Shown here piece after piece: positions 27,733-38,385 of a stretch of 64,000 nt of DNA; positions within the stretch are counted from its first letter, which is position 1, and every line of letters starts with the position of its first letter. This DNA comes from an uncultured bacterium (GTDB lineage Bacteria > Chloroflexota > Anaerolineae > J036 > Brachytrichaceae): positions 18,270 through 82,269 of the forward strand of contig CAIQQO010000076.1 in NCBI GenBank assembly GCA_903873965.1. The letters run 5' to 3'. The notes beneath the pieces were generated by a model. That model was not told the DNA's origin. It saw only the letters and a program-made list of their open reading frames with translations, and made no database searches. Made by a program: the position numbers and the translations under genes.

Positions 27733-30414
27733 CTAGGCCTCTTCAATCAATCCGCACGGCTTGACCGTGATGCCCTTGCTACCACGCTTCACCTTGAGCG
27801 TGGTTATTTCAAACGGTTTTAGTTCCACGCGCGTCAGTTCCGCCCCTTCCAGCGTCAACGTAGTCATCGTGGTCATACCGACAGATTCCACCAGCCGCAC
27901 GATCAAAGCGTCCTCGTCTTCGGCTTTGCGCAAGGCGCCCAGTTGCACTGTTTGCGGCGTCACCTGCAGGAAGGGCGCAACAGCATGCGCGACGTCCAGC
28001 CGCGGCGTCGGCGGAAAGAACGCGGCAAACACGTCAAAGGGCTGGTTCAGTTCCAGAGCCGCCGGCATCAGCGTGTTCGTCACCTCGGCAGGTTGCCCGA
28101 TCACAATTCGGAAGCGCGTGTCAATCTGGCCCTGATCCTGAAACGTGTGGTGCTCATTGGCTTCAATCGCTTGATCGCCCCAGCGCGTATGCACTGCGCC
28201 GCGCGCGACGCTCAGTCCCACCGTGCCATCGGGTGTTACTGCGAAGCCATACTGCCCGTTATTGGCTACACCCACCGCAAGTTTCTTGGGTTTTGATTTC
28301 TTGGCCACAGCCTTGGCAGCACCTTGCGCCTCGATTGCGCGCGGCGTGCTGTCGCCTTCGTCCAGGCGCAACCAGCGGTTCTGCGAATGCTCACTGCCAT
28401 CGGCGGCGCGATTCGCGATGCCATACGGCACTTCGCACGTCACCAGCGGATTGGGCAGATCAAATGGCAATACCAGCTTGGCCATCTTGCGGCGCTCCTG
28501 CCAATGCAGGCGTGTGTTGATATCAATGTGCGGCAGATCGGCATACAGTGTGAACTGAATACTGGCCTTCGACTGCCCCCAACTGGTCAAGCCCTCAATG
28601 GTGACCGCCAGTTCACGCGACATACCCGCAGGCAGTAATTCACCTGCCGCCGGCAAAATGCGCAACGGCGCCCCGGTTTCTGCCATTTCACCGGCCCATT
28701 GCGCGCCAACCTGCGCGGGTGTCAATGGCGCGAATTCACCGACCGTAGTATTGAAATCCGCATTGCTATCGCCGCCCCAGGCATCGCCTGTATCGCGCAT
28801 GGCTGCAAACCGCACCGGCCCATGCAACAATTCGCGCTCGGTACTCTTCTCGACTAGCGAAACCAGCGCAGCCGACTTATGCGAGAACGTCGCCTTCAAC
28901 CAGCGGTTCTCCACCACGATCTCCGTCGCGCTCTGGTGCAATTGCAGCGGGCCCGACGCGACGCGCCGCGACGGCTTAGTATTCGTGCGCACCACATAGC
29001 GCCGCACGGACATGGCGGGCATATCGGCGATAAAGTGCAGGTGCGGCTGGAATCCGCCGCTCGTTTGTTCGTAAGCGCCACCCCCAGTCTGGCACGGCGT
29101 CAGTTGCCCTTCGTCGTCCTGCAGGATAAAAGGGTGTCGTCCGGGCGGTGGGCGATAGTCAATGACAAAATGGCCACTCACCGCTGCTTTCATCGGGTAG
29201 GGGTGTGGGTTAAACACGTACAGCGGTATCGTCCCCGGGTCCGGCTTCACGGCAGGCGTCAGGGCGTTTTGCGCCCGGAAGGTGATCTGGTCCGCGATGT
29301 TCGTCGCATACCCAAAGTAGTCCATCACGCCAGGCAGCGCCGTCTCTGCCAGTGAACCGCACAGCGTGTCGTGGAAGGTGTTAAACAACGCCGCTTTCCA
29401 CGCCTTGCGTAATCGGCTGGCCGGATATGGCACGCCCGTGCGCCACCATGCCACTGTCGCCCATTTTTCGGCGCTGCTGATTGCCGCTTCCGCGTGACGC
29501 ATCGCGCGCTTGATCGGCGCTACCGACGTGTAACAGCCGGCAAAAGTGCGCTGCAGTTCGTCCTGATGAACCGGTATCGACTCCATGGGCAGCTGAGTTG
29601 TCAGCCGTTCAAGATACGCCTCGGGCGTACTGTGAATCACCTGCACGTCGTTCGTCTCGGCTATCAACGCGCGCAGTTGCAGCAGATCGGCACGCGTCGG
29701 CCCACCGCCATGGTCGCCTAGTCCCCACAGCACCAACACGTCTCGTCCGGTCTGGCGCGCCTGAGCAATACCGTTGAGCGCCTGGTCCCGCGCCGTCTGC
29801 ACGCCGGGGACGGGTGTATCGGCAGGCCCTGTGCAATACCATCCCGTGTCGGGGCGCAGCGTCAGCACGCGCGCGCCGTCATGCCCCTGCCACTGGTAAA
29901 GCGGCGCCGGCAACGTCAGTTGATGCTGCACAGGTCGGCAATGAATATACATGTCAAAACCGGACTGCTTCAGTATCTGGGGCAGGCTCGCGGGATGCCC
30001 AAAGGTATCGAAGTTGTACGCCACCGTCGGTTTGACTCCAAAGCGGCTCGAGAAGTAACGCCTTCCCTCCTGGATCTGTTGCACAATCGACTCGCCGCCC
30101 GACATGTTCAAATCAGGTTGCAGGTACCAGCCGCCGGCGATATGCCAGCGCCCCTGCTTGACGTGTTTGCGTATTCGGTCAAACAGCGCAGGGTCGTTGT
30201 CCTCGATCACTTCGTACAGGATGCTTTCGTTGTGGTTAAAAACAAATTCCGGGAATTCATCCAGTATGTCGGCGGCCGTGTGGAAGGTCGATATCGCTTC
30301 GCGCGCGCCCTCCTGCCATGTCCACATCCACACGGGATCGATATGCGCCTGGCACACCAGGTGTACGGTTGCACGGTCATCAGTGGTCGTCTTATTATTC
30401 TTTTCTCTAGCCAT
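27733..30414 (-). CDS. GH38 alpha-mannosidase
   Basis: VHLVCQAHIDPVWMWTWQEGAREAISTFHTAADILDEFPEFVFNHNES, YNFDTFGHPASLPQILKQSGFD. Confidence 0.95.
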   Translation of the reverse strand: MAREKNNKTTTDDRATVHLVCQAHIDPVWMWTWQEGAREAISTFHTAADILDEFPEFVFNHNESILYEVIEDNDPALFDRIRKHVKQGRWHIAGGWYLQPDLNMSGGESIVQQIQEGRRYFSSRFGVKPTVAYNFDTFGHPASLPQILKQSGFDMYIHCRPVQHQLTLPAPLYQWQGHDGARVLTLRPDTGWYCTGPADTPVPGVQTARDQALNGIAQARQTGRDVLVLWGLGDHGGGPTRADLLQLRALIAETNDVQVIHSTPEAYLERLTTQLPMESIPVHQDELQRTFAGCYTSVAPIKRAMRHAEAAISSAEKWATVAWWRTGVPYPASRLRKAWKAALFNTFHDTLCGSLAETALPGVMDYFGYATNIADQITFRAQNALTPAVKPDPGTIPLYVFNPHPYPMKAAVSGHFVIDYRPPPGRHPFILQDDEGQLTPCQTGGGAYEQTSGGFQPHLHFIADMPAMSVRRYVVRTNTKPSRRVASGPLQLHQSATEIVVENRWLKATFSHKSAALVSLVEKSTERELLHGPVRFAAMRDTGDAWGGDSNADFNTTVGEFAPLTPAQVGAQWAGEMAETGAPLRILPAAGELLPAGMSRELAVTIEGLTSWGQSKASIQFTLYADLPHIDINTRLHWQERRKMAKLVLPFDLPNPLVTCEVPYGIANRAADGSEHSQNRWLRLDEGDSTPRAIEAQGAAKAVAKKSKPKKLAVGVANNGQYGFAVTPDGTVGLSVARGAVHTRWGDQAIEANEHHTFQDQGQIDTRFRIVIGQPAEVTNTLMPAALELNQPFDVFAAFFPPTPRLDVAHAVAPFLQVTPQTVQLGALRKAEDEDALIVRLVESVGMTTMTTLTLEGAELTRVELKPFEITTLKVKRGSKGITVKPCGLIEEA

Positions 30415-30492
30415 ATTTCCTTCTCAATTGCTCTTGCGCCTTTCATCTTGCAATGAAAGCGGCAGCATAGCTTGGTATCTCATTGGAGTCAT

Positions 30493-32394
30493 TTAACCCA
30501 CCCTCCCAAATGCGCGTTCCAGTTGCGTCACCCCGATCTGAATCATGGTCGGGCGGCCGTGCGGGCAAGTGCGCGGCGAATCGCACGCTTCCAGGTCGCG
30601 CACCAGCGCCTGCATCTCGCTATAGGCCAGTACCCGTCCGGCCTTGATCGACATGCGTTTGCACACGCGCCTCACGATGCGCGCCTCCATATCTTTGTGC
30701 AGCGGGGCGTCTCCCATCTCCAGGTCGGCCACAATCTCGCGTATGGCGGCCGTGATGTCATCCTGCGCCATCACGGCGGGCACGGAGCGCACCAGAAAGG
30801 TGTTCGCTCCAAAGTGATCGATGTCAAAGCCAATCTCGCGTAGCAGGTCGAGGTTGCCGTGCAGTTGATACGCACTGTCCGCGGGGATGTCGACCGGAAC
30901 GGGATCGAGCAGTCGTTGTGACGTCGCCGCACCTAGCTCGCGCGCCGTCATCATTTTTTCGTACATGATACGCTCGTGCGCTGCATGCTGGTCGATCAGA
31001 TACAACCCTTCAGGCCCTTCCGCAATAATGAAACTGGTCGCCAATTGGCCCAGGATGCGCAATGCGGGCAATTGCGCGCGCATCGTGGGTTTGACAGGCA
31101 GCGTCGATGGCTCGGCATCGCTGTAAGATGGCTGATCGCTGGTTGACGGACCGGTTGCATCCGGCGCCACATGGCGCGCAATGCCTATTCGTTCCCATGC
31201 CTCGGCGCCGCTCAATGTCGGTTGTTGTCCGGTCCACGCCCTCAGCATTGGGTTTCCGCCGTTCACGGCTCCCGCTTCAGTCGCTGTACCTGACAACAGT
31301 TCCGTCATCCCTGAACTCGAGTCTCCGGTCGTGCCACTCGGATGGCTCGGCACCCCAGTAGGAAGGCTAAACACACTCGGCGGTTCCGGCGCCGGCAGAT
31401 GTTCCAGCAGCGCTGTACGCACCGCCCGCATCACGGCGCTGAAGGCACTCTCCGCATCCCGGAATCGCACCTCTGCCTTCGCTGGGTGTACGTTAACATC
31501 AACTTCCTCCGGCGCCACCTGCAACATGATCACCGCAATCGGATACCGTCCGGTCATCAACAGCGTGTGATATGCCCGCACCACGGCATACGCCAGTTTG
31601 ACATCCTGCACCGGCCTGCCATTCACAAACAGGGTGATCTTGTTGCGATTGCCATGATCCAGCGCCGGTAATGCCGTGTAGCCGTGCACGCTCATTCCTC
31701 CCATGACGCCTGTTTTCTCTTCGCCCACAGGGATCATCTGCTCGACTGACGATGCGCCGTATATCTCGATCAGGACATCACGCATGTTGCCTGTGCCGAG
31801 TGATTGGAAAGTGCGGCGACCGTCATGGTGGAGTGTGAAGCGGATGTGGGGATAGGCCAGCGCATAGCGCGTTACGATGCCGTCTATGTGGCCCCGTTCG
31901 GTCTGGGTGGATTTGAGGAATTTGAGGCGCGCCGGCACGCGGGCAAATAGATGCTCTACTGTCATCGTTGTGCCTGGGTTGCGCCCAATGCTTTCCTCGC
32001 TGATGAACTTGCCATTGTCAATCCGCACAAGTGTGCCAACAGTCTCATCCACATGCCGCGTGCTGCACGTCAACGTACTCACGGACGCGATACTGGCCAG
32101 CGCCTCGCCGCGAAAGCCTAGCGTCATGATGTGCGAAAGATCATCGACCGACTGTAGTTTGCTCGTGGCATGGTGCGCAAATGCCAGCACCGCTTCTGAC
32201 TTGTGGATACCGCTGCCATCGTCAGTGACGCGAATGAGACGGCGGCCGCCTTCGCTGCACTCGATGCGTATATCATGCGCGCCGGCATCGATGGCGTTCT
32301 CCATCATCTCCTTGATCACCGAGGCCGGGCGCTCCACCACTTCGCCCGCCGCAATGCGCGCTACCAGTGTCTCGGACAGTATCTGAATAGGCAT
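30493..32394 (-). CDS. mutL: DNA mismatch repair protein MutL
   Basis: IQILSETLVARIAAGEVVERPASVIKEMMENAIDAGAHDIRIE; C-terminal dimerisation domain LYLIDQHAAHERIMYEKM. Confidence 0.96.
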   Translation of the reverse strand: MPIQILSETLVARIAAGEVVERPASVIKEMMENAIDAGAHDIRIECSEGGRRLIRVTDDGSGIHKSEAVLAFAHHATSKLQSVDDLSHIMTLGFRGEALASIASVSTLTCSTRHVDETVGTLVRIDNGKFISEESIGRNPGTTMTVEHLFARVPARLKFLKSTQTERGHIDGIVTRYALAYPHIRFTLHHDGRRTFQSLGTGNMRDVLIEIYGASSVEQMIPVGEEKTGVMGGMSVHGYTALPALDHGNRNKITLFVNGRPVQDVKLAYAVVRAYHTLLMTGRYPIAVIMLQVAPEEVDVNVHPAKAEVRFRDAESAFSAVMRAVRTALLEHLPAPEPPSVFSLPTGVPSHPSGTTGDSSSGMTELLSGTATEAGAVNGGNPMLRAWTGQQPTLSGAEAWERIGIARHVAPDATGPSTSDQPSYSDAEPSTLPVKPTMRAQLPALRILGQLATSFIIAEGPEGLYLIDQHAAHERIMYEKMMTARELGAATSQRLLDPVPVDIPADSAYQLHGNLDLLREIGFDIDHFGANTFLVRSVPAVMAQDDITAAIREIVADLEMGDAPLHKDMEARIVRRVCKRMSIKAGRVLAYSEMQALVRDLEACDSPRTCPHGRPTMIQIGVTQLERAFGRVG

Positions 32395-32451
32395 AGTTCT
32401 GATACGTAATATGTAAAACGTGACTGAGTGTCACAGGGCATGGCCGCCGCC

Positions 32452-35400
32452 TCAGGTGAGAAGTTTGGTGTTAAAGGTGCTGACAAGACCGCCTTGTGCC
32501 TGGATGAACTGTAATAAGTCGGCATAGATGGGTTGCGATTGCAGTACTTCCGCCACGCCCAGAATGATCAGGTGTTTGCGCGCGCGGGTAATCGCCACGT
32601 TCAATTTGCGATCGACATTTGCCGCAGGATTGAGCGATTGGATGGTATCCATCTGGGATACGTGGTTTACGGCCATCGACATCAGGATAATGTCACGTTG
32701 GCTGCCCTGAAAGCGCTCCACGGTGTCGATCGTCATGTTTTTTCCCTGCAGGGCCGACGGCAGGCGTTTTCGAATCTCCGATATTTGTGCGCGAAAGGGT
32801 GTAATCACGCCGACGGTCTCTTCCGGGTCAAAGCTCTTGCCATAGACGCGGTAAATCGTTTCCAGCAAAACCGCGATGCGTTGTGCTTCCTCGATATGCG
32901 TGCGCATCTGACGTTCTCTGTTCGAAGGGATGAACAGGACGCGCGATGATGCGATAGTCTTCTCGATGTCATCGCGCGACACAGCCGAGAAATTCTGAGC
33001 TACGGCTGTCTGCTCAGCCTTCATCGTGCGCAGGCGACCGTCATAGAAACGGCTGCTGGGAAAGTCCTGTATCTTCTCATGCATGCGCCCCTGCTTTTCA
33101 AGCATCGCAAAGGCATGAGTCCAGCCGTTGACCTTGCATACCTCGAGCAAACGCTCAAACAAAGAAACGCGCAGGTCTTTGATGCCGAGTGACAACAAAT
33201 TCGGATCGGTCACCGTTGTCTGTTCAATGGTTTGTGCGATGACCGCCGGCAACTGTTTTTCGTCGCCGATCAGGATGAAGCGTTTCACATCAGTCAACAA
33301 ACCTGCAAGATGAGGTTCAAGCAATTGCGACGCTTCATCGATGATGGCCACGTCGAATTGTTTATATCCCAGCAACTCCGTTCGGTTCAGCGCGGTAGAT
33401 ATCGTTGTCACAAACACGCGCGTGTTCTGTATCTTCTGGCGCGTTTCATCAACGCTCTTCTTACGCGAGAATTCATCGAGGCAGGTGTTCACGTCTTTGA
33501 GGCCGTCACTGTTACCCAAACGCAGAAAGTCGACTCCCTTCATTCCCTCAAGCACTTCGCAGATTTCAGACACGGCGCGATTGGTATAAGCCAGCAACAA
33601 CACATTGTCGCGCGTGTTTTTATACAGAAGCTCTATCATCGTCTTCAGCATCATGCGCGTCTTGCCGGTGCCGGGCGGGCCCTGCAACAGGAAGTAGTCC
33701 TGTGCTTCTAGCGCCGCTTTCAACACTTTTCTCTGGTGATCATCGAGGTCGACAGTCGGCAGCGGCGCCGACCACGGCACAGTGCGAGGTTTAGTCTTGC
33801 CAAGTAATAAGTTGCGCTTCGCGGGTGTCGCCCGGATAAATCGCGCCAGCGCCTTATACTGCACCGTGAAGCCGTTTTCGAACATATCGGATTCCACAGC
33901 CCAGAAACCGCGCGCATCCAGTTGCAACTCGCCGCTGCGTATTTCAATTTCGATAGCCGCAGCGCTGACTTTGCGCAGATTGCCTCTCAGCAATTGACTG
34001 CGCAGCGGATCGGCTGTGCCATCTTCGTTGTGCTTATAGATGACGACGGCATCGCCTTCGCGAAAACTTGTGGGCGCCATTTCACCCTTGCGACTCGAAT
34101 GGAAATAGGCCATCTTGGTATCGCGGTCATAGCGCTCAAACATGAGGTTAGGAATGGCGCCATATCCTGCTTCTTTCGACGACAAATCATTCAACCACAG
34201 TGCCGCAAAACCATTCTGATTCGAATCCGGATCGGAACTCCCAATGCGCGCCATCATGTGTTCGCGCGCGATCAACATGCTGAAGGCTTCGAAATAGGCG
34301 CGTTCCTGTGGAGATACTGCTGCCAGAGCGCGCTCCAGGACGACAATATCGCTAATGATATATGGTGGCGCGTCAGCGATGTTCGCCCTGTTGATCTGCC
34401 GTAATGGTGTCGCATCGCCATTTGCGATCGCCCACTCGTTCATGACAATCCTGTTTCGCAGGTTGACAATACTGCGACGCAATACTGGCGTAACTTCCAC
34501 TGTGCGCATCGGACTGATAGGGTCTGCCGAGAACAGGATATTTTCTGTGACTGTAAGATCAGGATTGGTAGACTGCATGATCAGGTTGTAACAGGCGGCC
34601 TGCGCCAACTGCGTCGACCAGACGCGCACAGACATGGGTACGCCATCAACGACCACACTATAGTAGGTATTGACCGGTTTCCCGCTCTTCAGTTCGATAA
34701 TCTGTTTTTGCAAAGGTTGTTGACTATCAACCAACGCATCAAGTCGTCCTTGAATACCATACTTGCTTGACAAAAACGTAGCTTCAACATCAATGCGACG
34801 TCCAGCCAATTTCGTTACTTCTCTCTGTAGCGTTGTGAATTGCTTTCTTACATCGTCGCGCAGAGTGGCATCGTGGTTAGGGCCAAGCAGGGTCAACGCG
34901 GTCGCATTTTGCCGCGCAGCACGATCATAGCAACTCTCAAAGGACGCACCCGGGTCTTTGATGAGATAGCCAAAGATTAAACCAACCATATTGCCCTTAA
35001 CCATAGGCTCGGTCGTGGTGCTATCCAGAAAACGACCAGCCAGATTAATCATCGAGTTGGCGCTATTCTGCAGGAAACAATTCGCAATGGCTGTGGCGTC
35101 GATCAGAATATCGGGCTCGACCACCACCACGCTGTCAGCGGTCGTGGTGTATACATCTTTGCGGAGAGCATGAAGCGCCGAGATGGCCACCGTGGCATAC
35201 TGGCGCAGTGCCACGTCCTGCCAGTCAGAGCCAAGTTCAACCGTAATCTGATCCAGCGTTTGCGGCGACTCGACGCCACAGATGATTCTGCGCCCCTGAG
35301 CACCAGGTTCACCAATGCCAATAACCACGCCGCGCATCCATGTAATCTCGTTAAGGGGCAGCGCCGACTGCACCGGCAACTCCACATTCACCACTGCAGC

Positions 35401-35790
35401 AAGTTGCTGTTGAAGCACCTCGGGGATGGGTTTTTCCGTGATGAAACTAATGGTCTGCAGCAGCGCCTTAACGCCCTGATTCACGTGCGACTCTGTGGCC
35501 ACGAATGTCATTTCGTGAACACATGTATTGGCTGTCTTTCGGAATGTGTGCGCCTCAGCTTCAATATTAGGTGGAAGATGCACGGTGTTGAAAACAAAGA
35601 TTGATCGTGCAAACGCGGACGGGAAAGTCTGCAATTCTGCTCGCGTCAATTCCTTCAACAGGCTTTCATAAATCTGGCGCAACCGAATAATGCGATTTCT
35701 GGGCGACTCATGTCCTGCCGCGGCGGTCTCGCCAACCATGTCGAAGTAATATTGGCGCTGATCATCTGTCAGATGCATCTTTCCCTCCAT
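32452..35790 (-). CDS. Dna2-like SF1 helicase with internal PD-(D/E)XK (RecB/Cas4-like) nuclease domain
   Basis: Nuclease: YGIQGRLDALVDSQQPLQKQIIELKSGK...QAACYNLIMQ; helicase: YFLLQGPPGTGKTRMMLKTMIELL, VAIIDEASQLLEPHLAGLL, LNVAITRARKHLIILG. Start estimated. Confidence 0.88.
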   Translation of the reverse strand: MEGKMHLTDDQRQYYFDMVGETAAAGHESPRNRIIRLRQIYESLLKELTRAELQTFPSAFARSIFVFNTVHLPPNIEAEAHTFRKTANTCVHEMTFVATESHVNQGVKALLQTISFITEKPIPEVLQQQLAAVVNVELPVQSALPLNEITWMRGVVIGIGEPGAQGRRIICGVESPQTLDQITVELGSDWQDVALRQYATVAISALHALRKDVYTTTADSVVVVEPDILIDATAIANCFLQNSANSMINLAGRFLDSTTTEPMVKGNMVGLIFGYLIKDPGASFESCYDRAARQNATALTLLGPNHDATLRDDVRKQFTTLQREVTKLAGRRIDVEATFLSSKYGIQGRLDALVDSQQPLQKQIIELKSGKPVNTYYSVVVDGVPMSVRVWSTQLAQAACYNLIMQSTNPDLTVTENILFSADPISPMRTVEVTPVLRRSIVNLRNRIVMNEWAIANGDATPLRQINRANIADAPPYIISDIVVLERALAAVSPQERAYFEAFSMLIAREHMMARIGSSDPDSNQNGFAALWLNDLSSKEAGYGAIPNLMFERYDRDTKMAYFHSSRKGEMAPTSFREGDAVVIYKHNEDGTADPLRSQLLRGNLRKVSAAAIEIEIRSGELQLDARGFWAVESDMFENGFTVQYKALARFIRATPAKRNLLLGKTKPRTVPWSAPLPTVDLDDHQRKVLKAALEAQDYFLLQGPPGTGKTRMMLKTMIELLYKNTRDNVLLLAYTNRAVSEICEVLEGMKGVDFLRLGNSDGLKDVNTCLDEFSRKKSVDETRQKIQNTRVFVTTISTALNRTELLGYKQFDVAIIDEASQLLEPHLAGLLTDVKRFILIGDEKQLPAVIAQTIEQTTVTDPNLLSLGIKDLRVSLFERLLEVCKVNGWTHAFAMLEKQGRMHEKIQDFPSSRFYDGRLRTMKAEQTAVAQNFSAVSRDDIEKTIASSRVLFIPSNRERQMRTHIEEAQRIAVLLETIYRVYGKSFDPEETVGVITPFRAQISEIRKRLPSALQGKNMTIDTVERFQGSQRDIILMSMAVNHVSQMDTIQSLNPAANVDRKLNVAITRARKHLIILGVAEVLQSQPIYADLLQFIQAQGGLVSTFNTKLLT

Positions 35791-37594
35791 GTTTACCCGG
35801 CGATGCGCCTCCATCCTTCTGCGACGGTTCTGCGCTTTCATGCAGCGCGAAATCCTGCACAAGTAGTTGCAGTCTGCGCTCTCCGTTCCATTCATTCAGA
35901 TCAAGCTGAAACACCACGTCGATCTTATCGCCTGTCTTGATCTCCGCGGCGCGCTCGCCCATCTTCCACCCAACAGCATCCCACGTGTTGTTGGCGGCGT
36001 CTCTCAAACCCAGTTTTAGGTGCGGTCCGGCTGCGGGCGTAGCACCATCGTGTCCATGTGCTTTGCCTATGCGCCTAATGCTATGCACCGTAGCGTTGCA
36101 CGCCATAAACAGCGGACGCGGATTGCCCATGCCGTGCGGTTCCAACAGCGCCAGTGCATCCAGTGTAGCCATGCTGGTTTTCACTAGCGTAATCTCGGCG
36201 TCAATGGCCAATGCACGCTGCCAACCACCCTCGGGTTGCTGGGCACGCGCAATCTCAATCAGCCGCTCGCGCAGTGGTTCCAGCGACACGGCAGGGGCCG
36301 TGAATCCCGCCGCCGCCGCGTGGCCGCCATGCCGTGTCAGCAGGTCCTTGCATTGATCGAGTGCCGCAGTGATATTGAAGCCTTCGACGCTGCGACACGA
36401 TCCGCGCGCCTCGCCCATCTGCGTAGCCACGATAACAGCAGGTTTGTAGTAGCGCTCTACCACCCGTGCAGCCGCAAGGCCAATCACGCCAGAGTTGTAG
36501 TCTTCACCGGCAGCAAACAGTAACGGCACATCCGCCTGTCGATCTCCCAGCGTAAGTGCAACGGCCGACTGGGTCACGCTCTCGGTAGTTTTCTGGCGAA
36601 GCTCGTTGCGCTCATTCAACTCTCTGACAATCTCAGCCGCATCCGATTCGCCCGTTGTTGTCAATAACTGATAGGCAGCGAGTGCATGCTCAATTCGACC
36701 GGCAGCATTCAGTCGCGGTGCAATGCCGAAGCCAATCGTCTGCGTCGTCACAGCGCCGATCTTCGCGCCGGCGGCAGCCGCCAGCATGCGCACGCCAATG
36801 CGCGGTTGTGTGTTGATCTGCTTCAGCCCAGCCTGAACCAATGCGCGGTTTTCGCCGACCAGTTGCGCCACATCGGCCACTGTGCCAATAGCCACCAGAT
36901 CAAGCAACGTTTCTTCGTCGCATTCAGACGCTGCATCAGACTGCGCCGCGTACATCCTTAACAACGCCTGCGCCAGTCGGTACGCCACACCCACCCCGGC
37001 CAGCGACCTGAATGAATAGGTGTTGGCAGCATCAGTGCGCGTCGGGTTGATGACCGCCAGCGCATCGGGCAGTTGGCCATGCACCAGTGCGTGATGGTCG
37101 GTGATGATCAGATCGATGCCGATTTCGCGAGCGTGTAGCGCTTCTGCGTTAGCGCGCGCGCCGCAGTCAACCGTAATAACGAGAGTGACACCCTCAGCTT
37201 TTAACGTGTCGAGGGCATCGGCATGCAACCCGTAACCTTCTTCAAAGCGATTGGGGATGTAAACCTTCGAACGCGCCTTAAGAGAAATGAGTACCTGCGT
37301 CAGTAACGCGCACGAAGTGACGCCGTCGCAATCATAGTCGCCATAGATTGCGATCAACTCGTTGGCTTGAATCGCGCGCAGGATGCGGTCGACCGCTACA
37401 TCCATATCAGGCAGTGCAAACGGATTAACATCGGTTGCGTCGCTGCCAAGAAAAGCGGCAGCTTCTTCTGCGTCGCGAAAACCACGCGCCCACAGCACCT
37501 GCATAACCAGCGGGTGCACGCCCTGAATGGCATTACGAAATTCAGCAGGCGCCAGTGGTGTGATATGCCATTGAGAACGCGAGATGCTTATCAT
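35762..37594 (-). CDS. recJ: Single-stranded-DNA-specific exonuclease RecJ
   Basis: IAIYGDYDCDGVTSCALL, LIITDHHALV, NAAGRIEHALAAYQLL, RHGGHAAAAGFT. Confidence 0.95.
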   Translation of the reverse strand: MISISRSQWHITPLAPAEFRNAIQGVHPLVMQVLWARGFRDAEEAAAFLGSDATDVNPFALPDMDVAVDRILRAIQANELIAIYGDYDCDGVTSCALLTQVLISLKARSKVYIPNRFEEGYGLHADALDTLKAEGVTLVITVDCGARANAEALHAREIGIDLIITDHHALVHGQLPDALAVINPTRTDAANTYSFRSLAGVGVAYRLAQALLRMYAAQSDAASECDEETLLDLVAIGTVADVAQLVGENRALVQAGLKQINTQPRIGVRMLAAAAGAKIGAVTTQTIGFGIAPRLNAAGRIEHALAAYQLLTTTGESDAAEIVRELNERNELRQKTTESVTQSAVALTLGDRQADVPLLFAAGEDYNSGVIGLAAARVVERYYKPAVIVATQMGEARGSCRSVEGFNITAALDQCKDLLTRHGGHAAAAGFTAPAVSLEPLRERLIEIARAQQPEGGWQRALAIDAEITLVKTSMATLDALALLEPHGMGNPRPLFMACNATVHSIRRIGKAHGHDGATPAAGPHLKLGLRDAANNTWDAVGWKMGERAAEIKTGDKIDVVFQLDLNEWNGERRLQLLVQDFALHESAEPSQKDGGASPGKHGGKDASDR

Positions 37595-37670
37595 GCGCTA
37601 TGTTCGGGAAAGTAGAGAAGCGTGCTACGGATATGGTGTGTACCCAAAGTGCATGCATCCCAGAGAACAA

Positions 37671-37700
37671 GAAGCCCGCTTTCACATGAAAGCGGGCTTC
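37671..37700. terminator. Hairpin/terminator (near-perfect palindrome)
   Basis: GAAGCCCGCTTTCA-CA-TGAAAGCGGGCTTC, downstream of the minus-strand gene at 37726-38058. Confidence 0.65.
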
Positions 37701-37725
37701 CGCAAAACGATTGAGCGAGCGCGGA

Positions 37726-38058
37726 CTAGAACCAGCCCTGCTTCTTGCAGAAGTCGGTTACGACGGGGATGTTGATTTCCTTGCCCTGATACGCTTGGAT
37801 GGCCCAGATAATCAAAGGAATATAAGGAACCCACGCGACACAAGCAAGAATCACAGTCACGGTCAGAATAATCGCAAGAACGAATTCGACGACTGCATAA
37901 GCAATGCTCTGAACCGCATGCTTGCGCAGCACGGGGTCATTCTTCATGTTGTCTGAGAGAAGAATGATAATACCGCCGACAGGGGCGATCAGATACGCCA
38001 ACAAAGACATCAACTTCGCATTTGAATCGCTAGACGGAGACTGTGTTGCCATTGTCAA
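37726..38058 (-). CDS. DUF4870-like small membrane protein
   Basis: SSDSNAKLMSLLAYLIAPVGGIIILLSDNMKNDPVLRKHAVQSIAYAVVEFVLAIIL. Confidence 0.78.
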   Translation of the reverse strand: MTMATQSPSSDSNAKLMSLLAYLIAPVGGIIILLSDNMKNDPVLRKHAVQSIAYAVVEFVLAIILTVTVILACVAWVPYIPLIIWAIQAYQGKEINIPVVTDFCKKQGWF

Positions 38059-38205
38059 ATCCTCCTAAATCACATACTAAAAGTTTATCTGCAATCCGTA
38101 TTGTAAACCGAAATCGCCGCGAGCGCTTCAGGTCTATGGAAACTCCCGCACTTTATTGCACTTCCACAGAATACTGCTTTTCGGAGCAGATGGAGTGAAG
38201 GGGAA

Positions 38206-38349
38206 TCAATCAAACACATTCGCAATAAAGCGTACATCAAAGCCCTTGCCAGTTGTGGCACTAATCAATCGTGCGTCAGCGGTTACCATAGGAATGCATA
38301 ATCGCTGCGATAAAGCATTGTCGATTTCACCCATTCGACTGATTGCCAT
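38206..38349 (-). pseudogene. Truncated PIN-domain (VapC-like) toxin remnant
   Basis: Minus strand MAISRMGEIDNALSQRLCIPMVTADARLISATTGKGFDVRFIANVFD*, which resembles the C-terminal third of VapC (A..L..PlVTADaRL..); in-frame TAG two codons upstream of the ATG. Confidence 0.65.
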
Positions 38350-38385
38350 GTCGCGCTATTGCACCACAGGAATACAATCTCTCCC

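Noticed and set aside
27548-27736. 62-aa plus-strand ORF between tyrS and GH38
   Set aside because: Short, no family recognised; ends in a small hairpin shared with the GH38 stop. Not supported enough to call as a gene.
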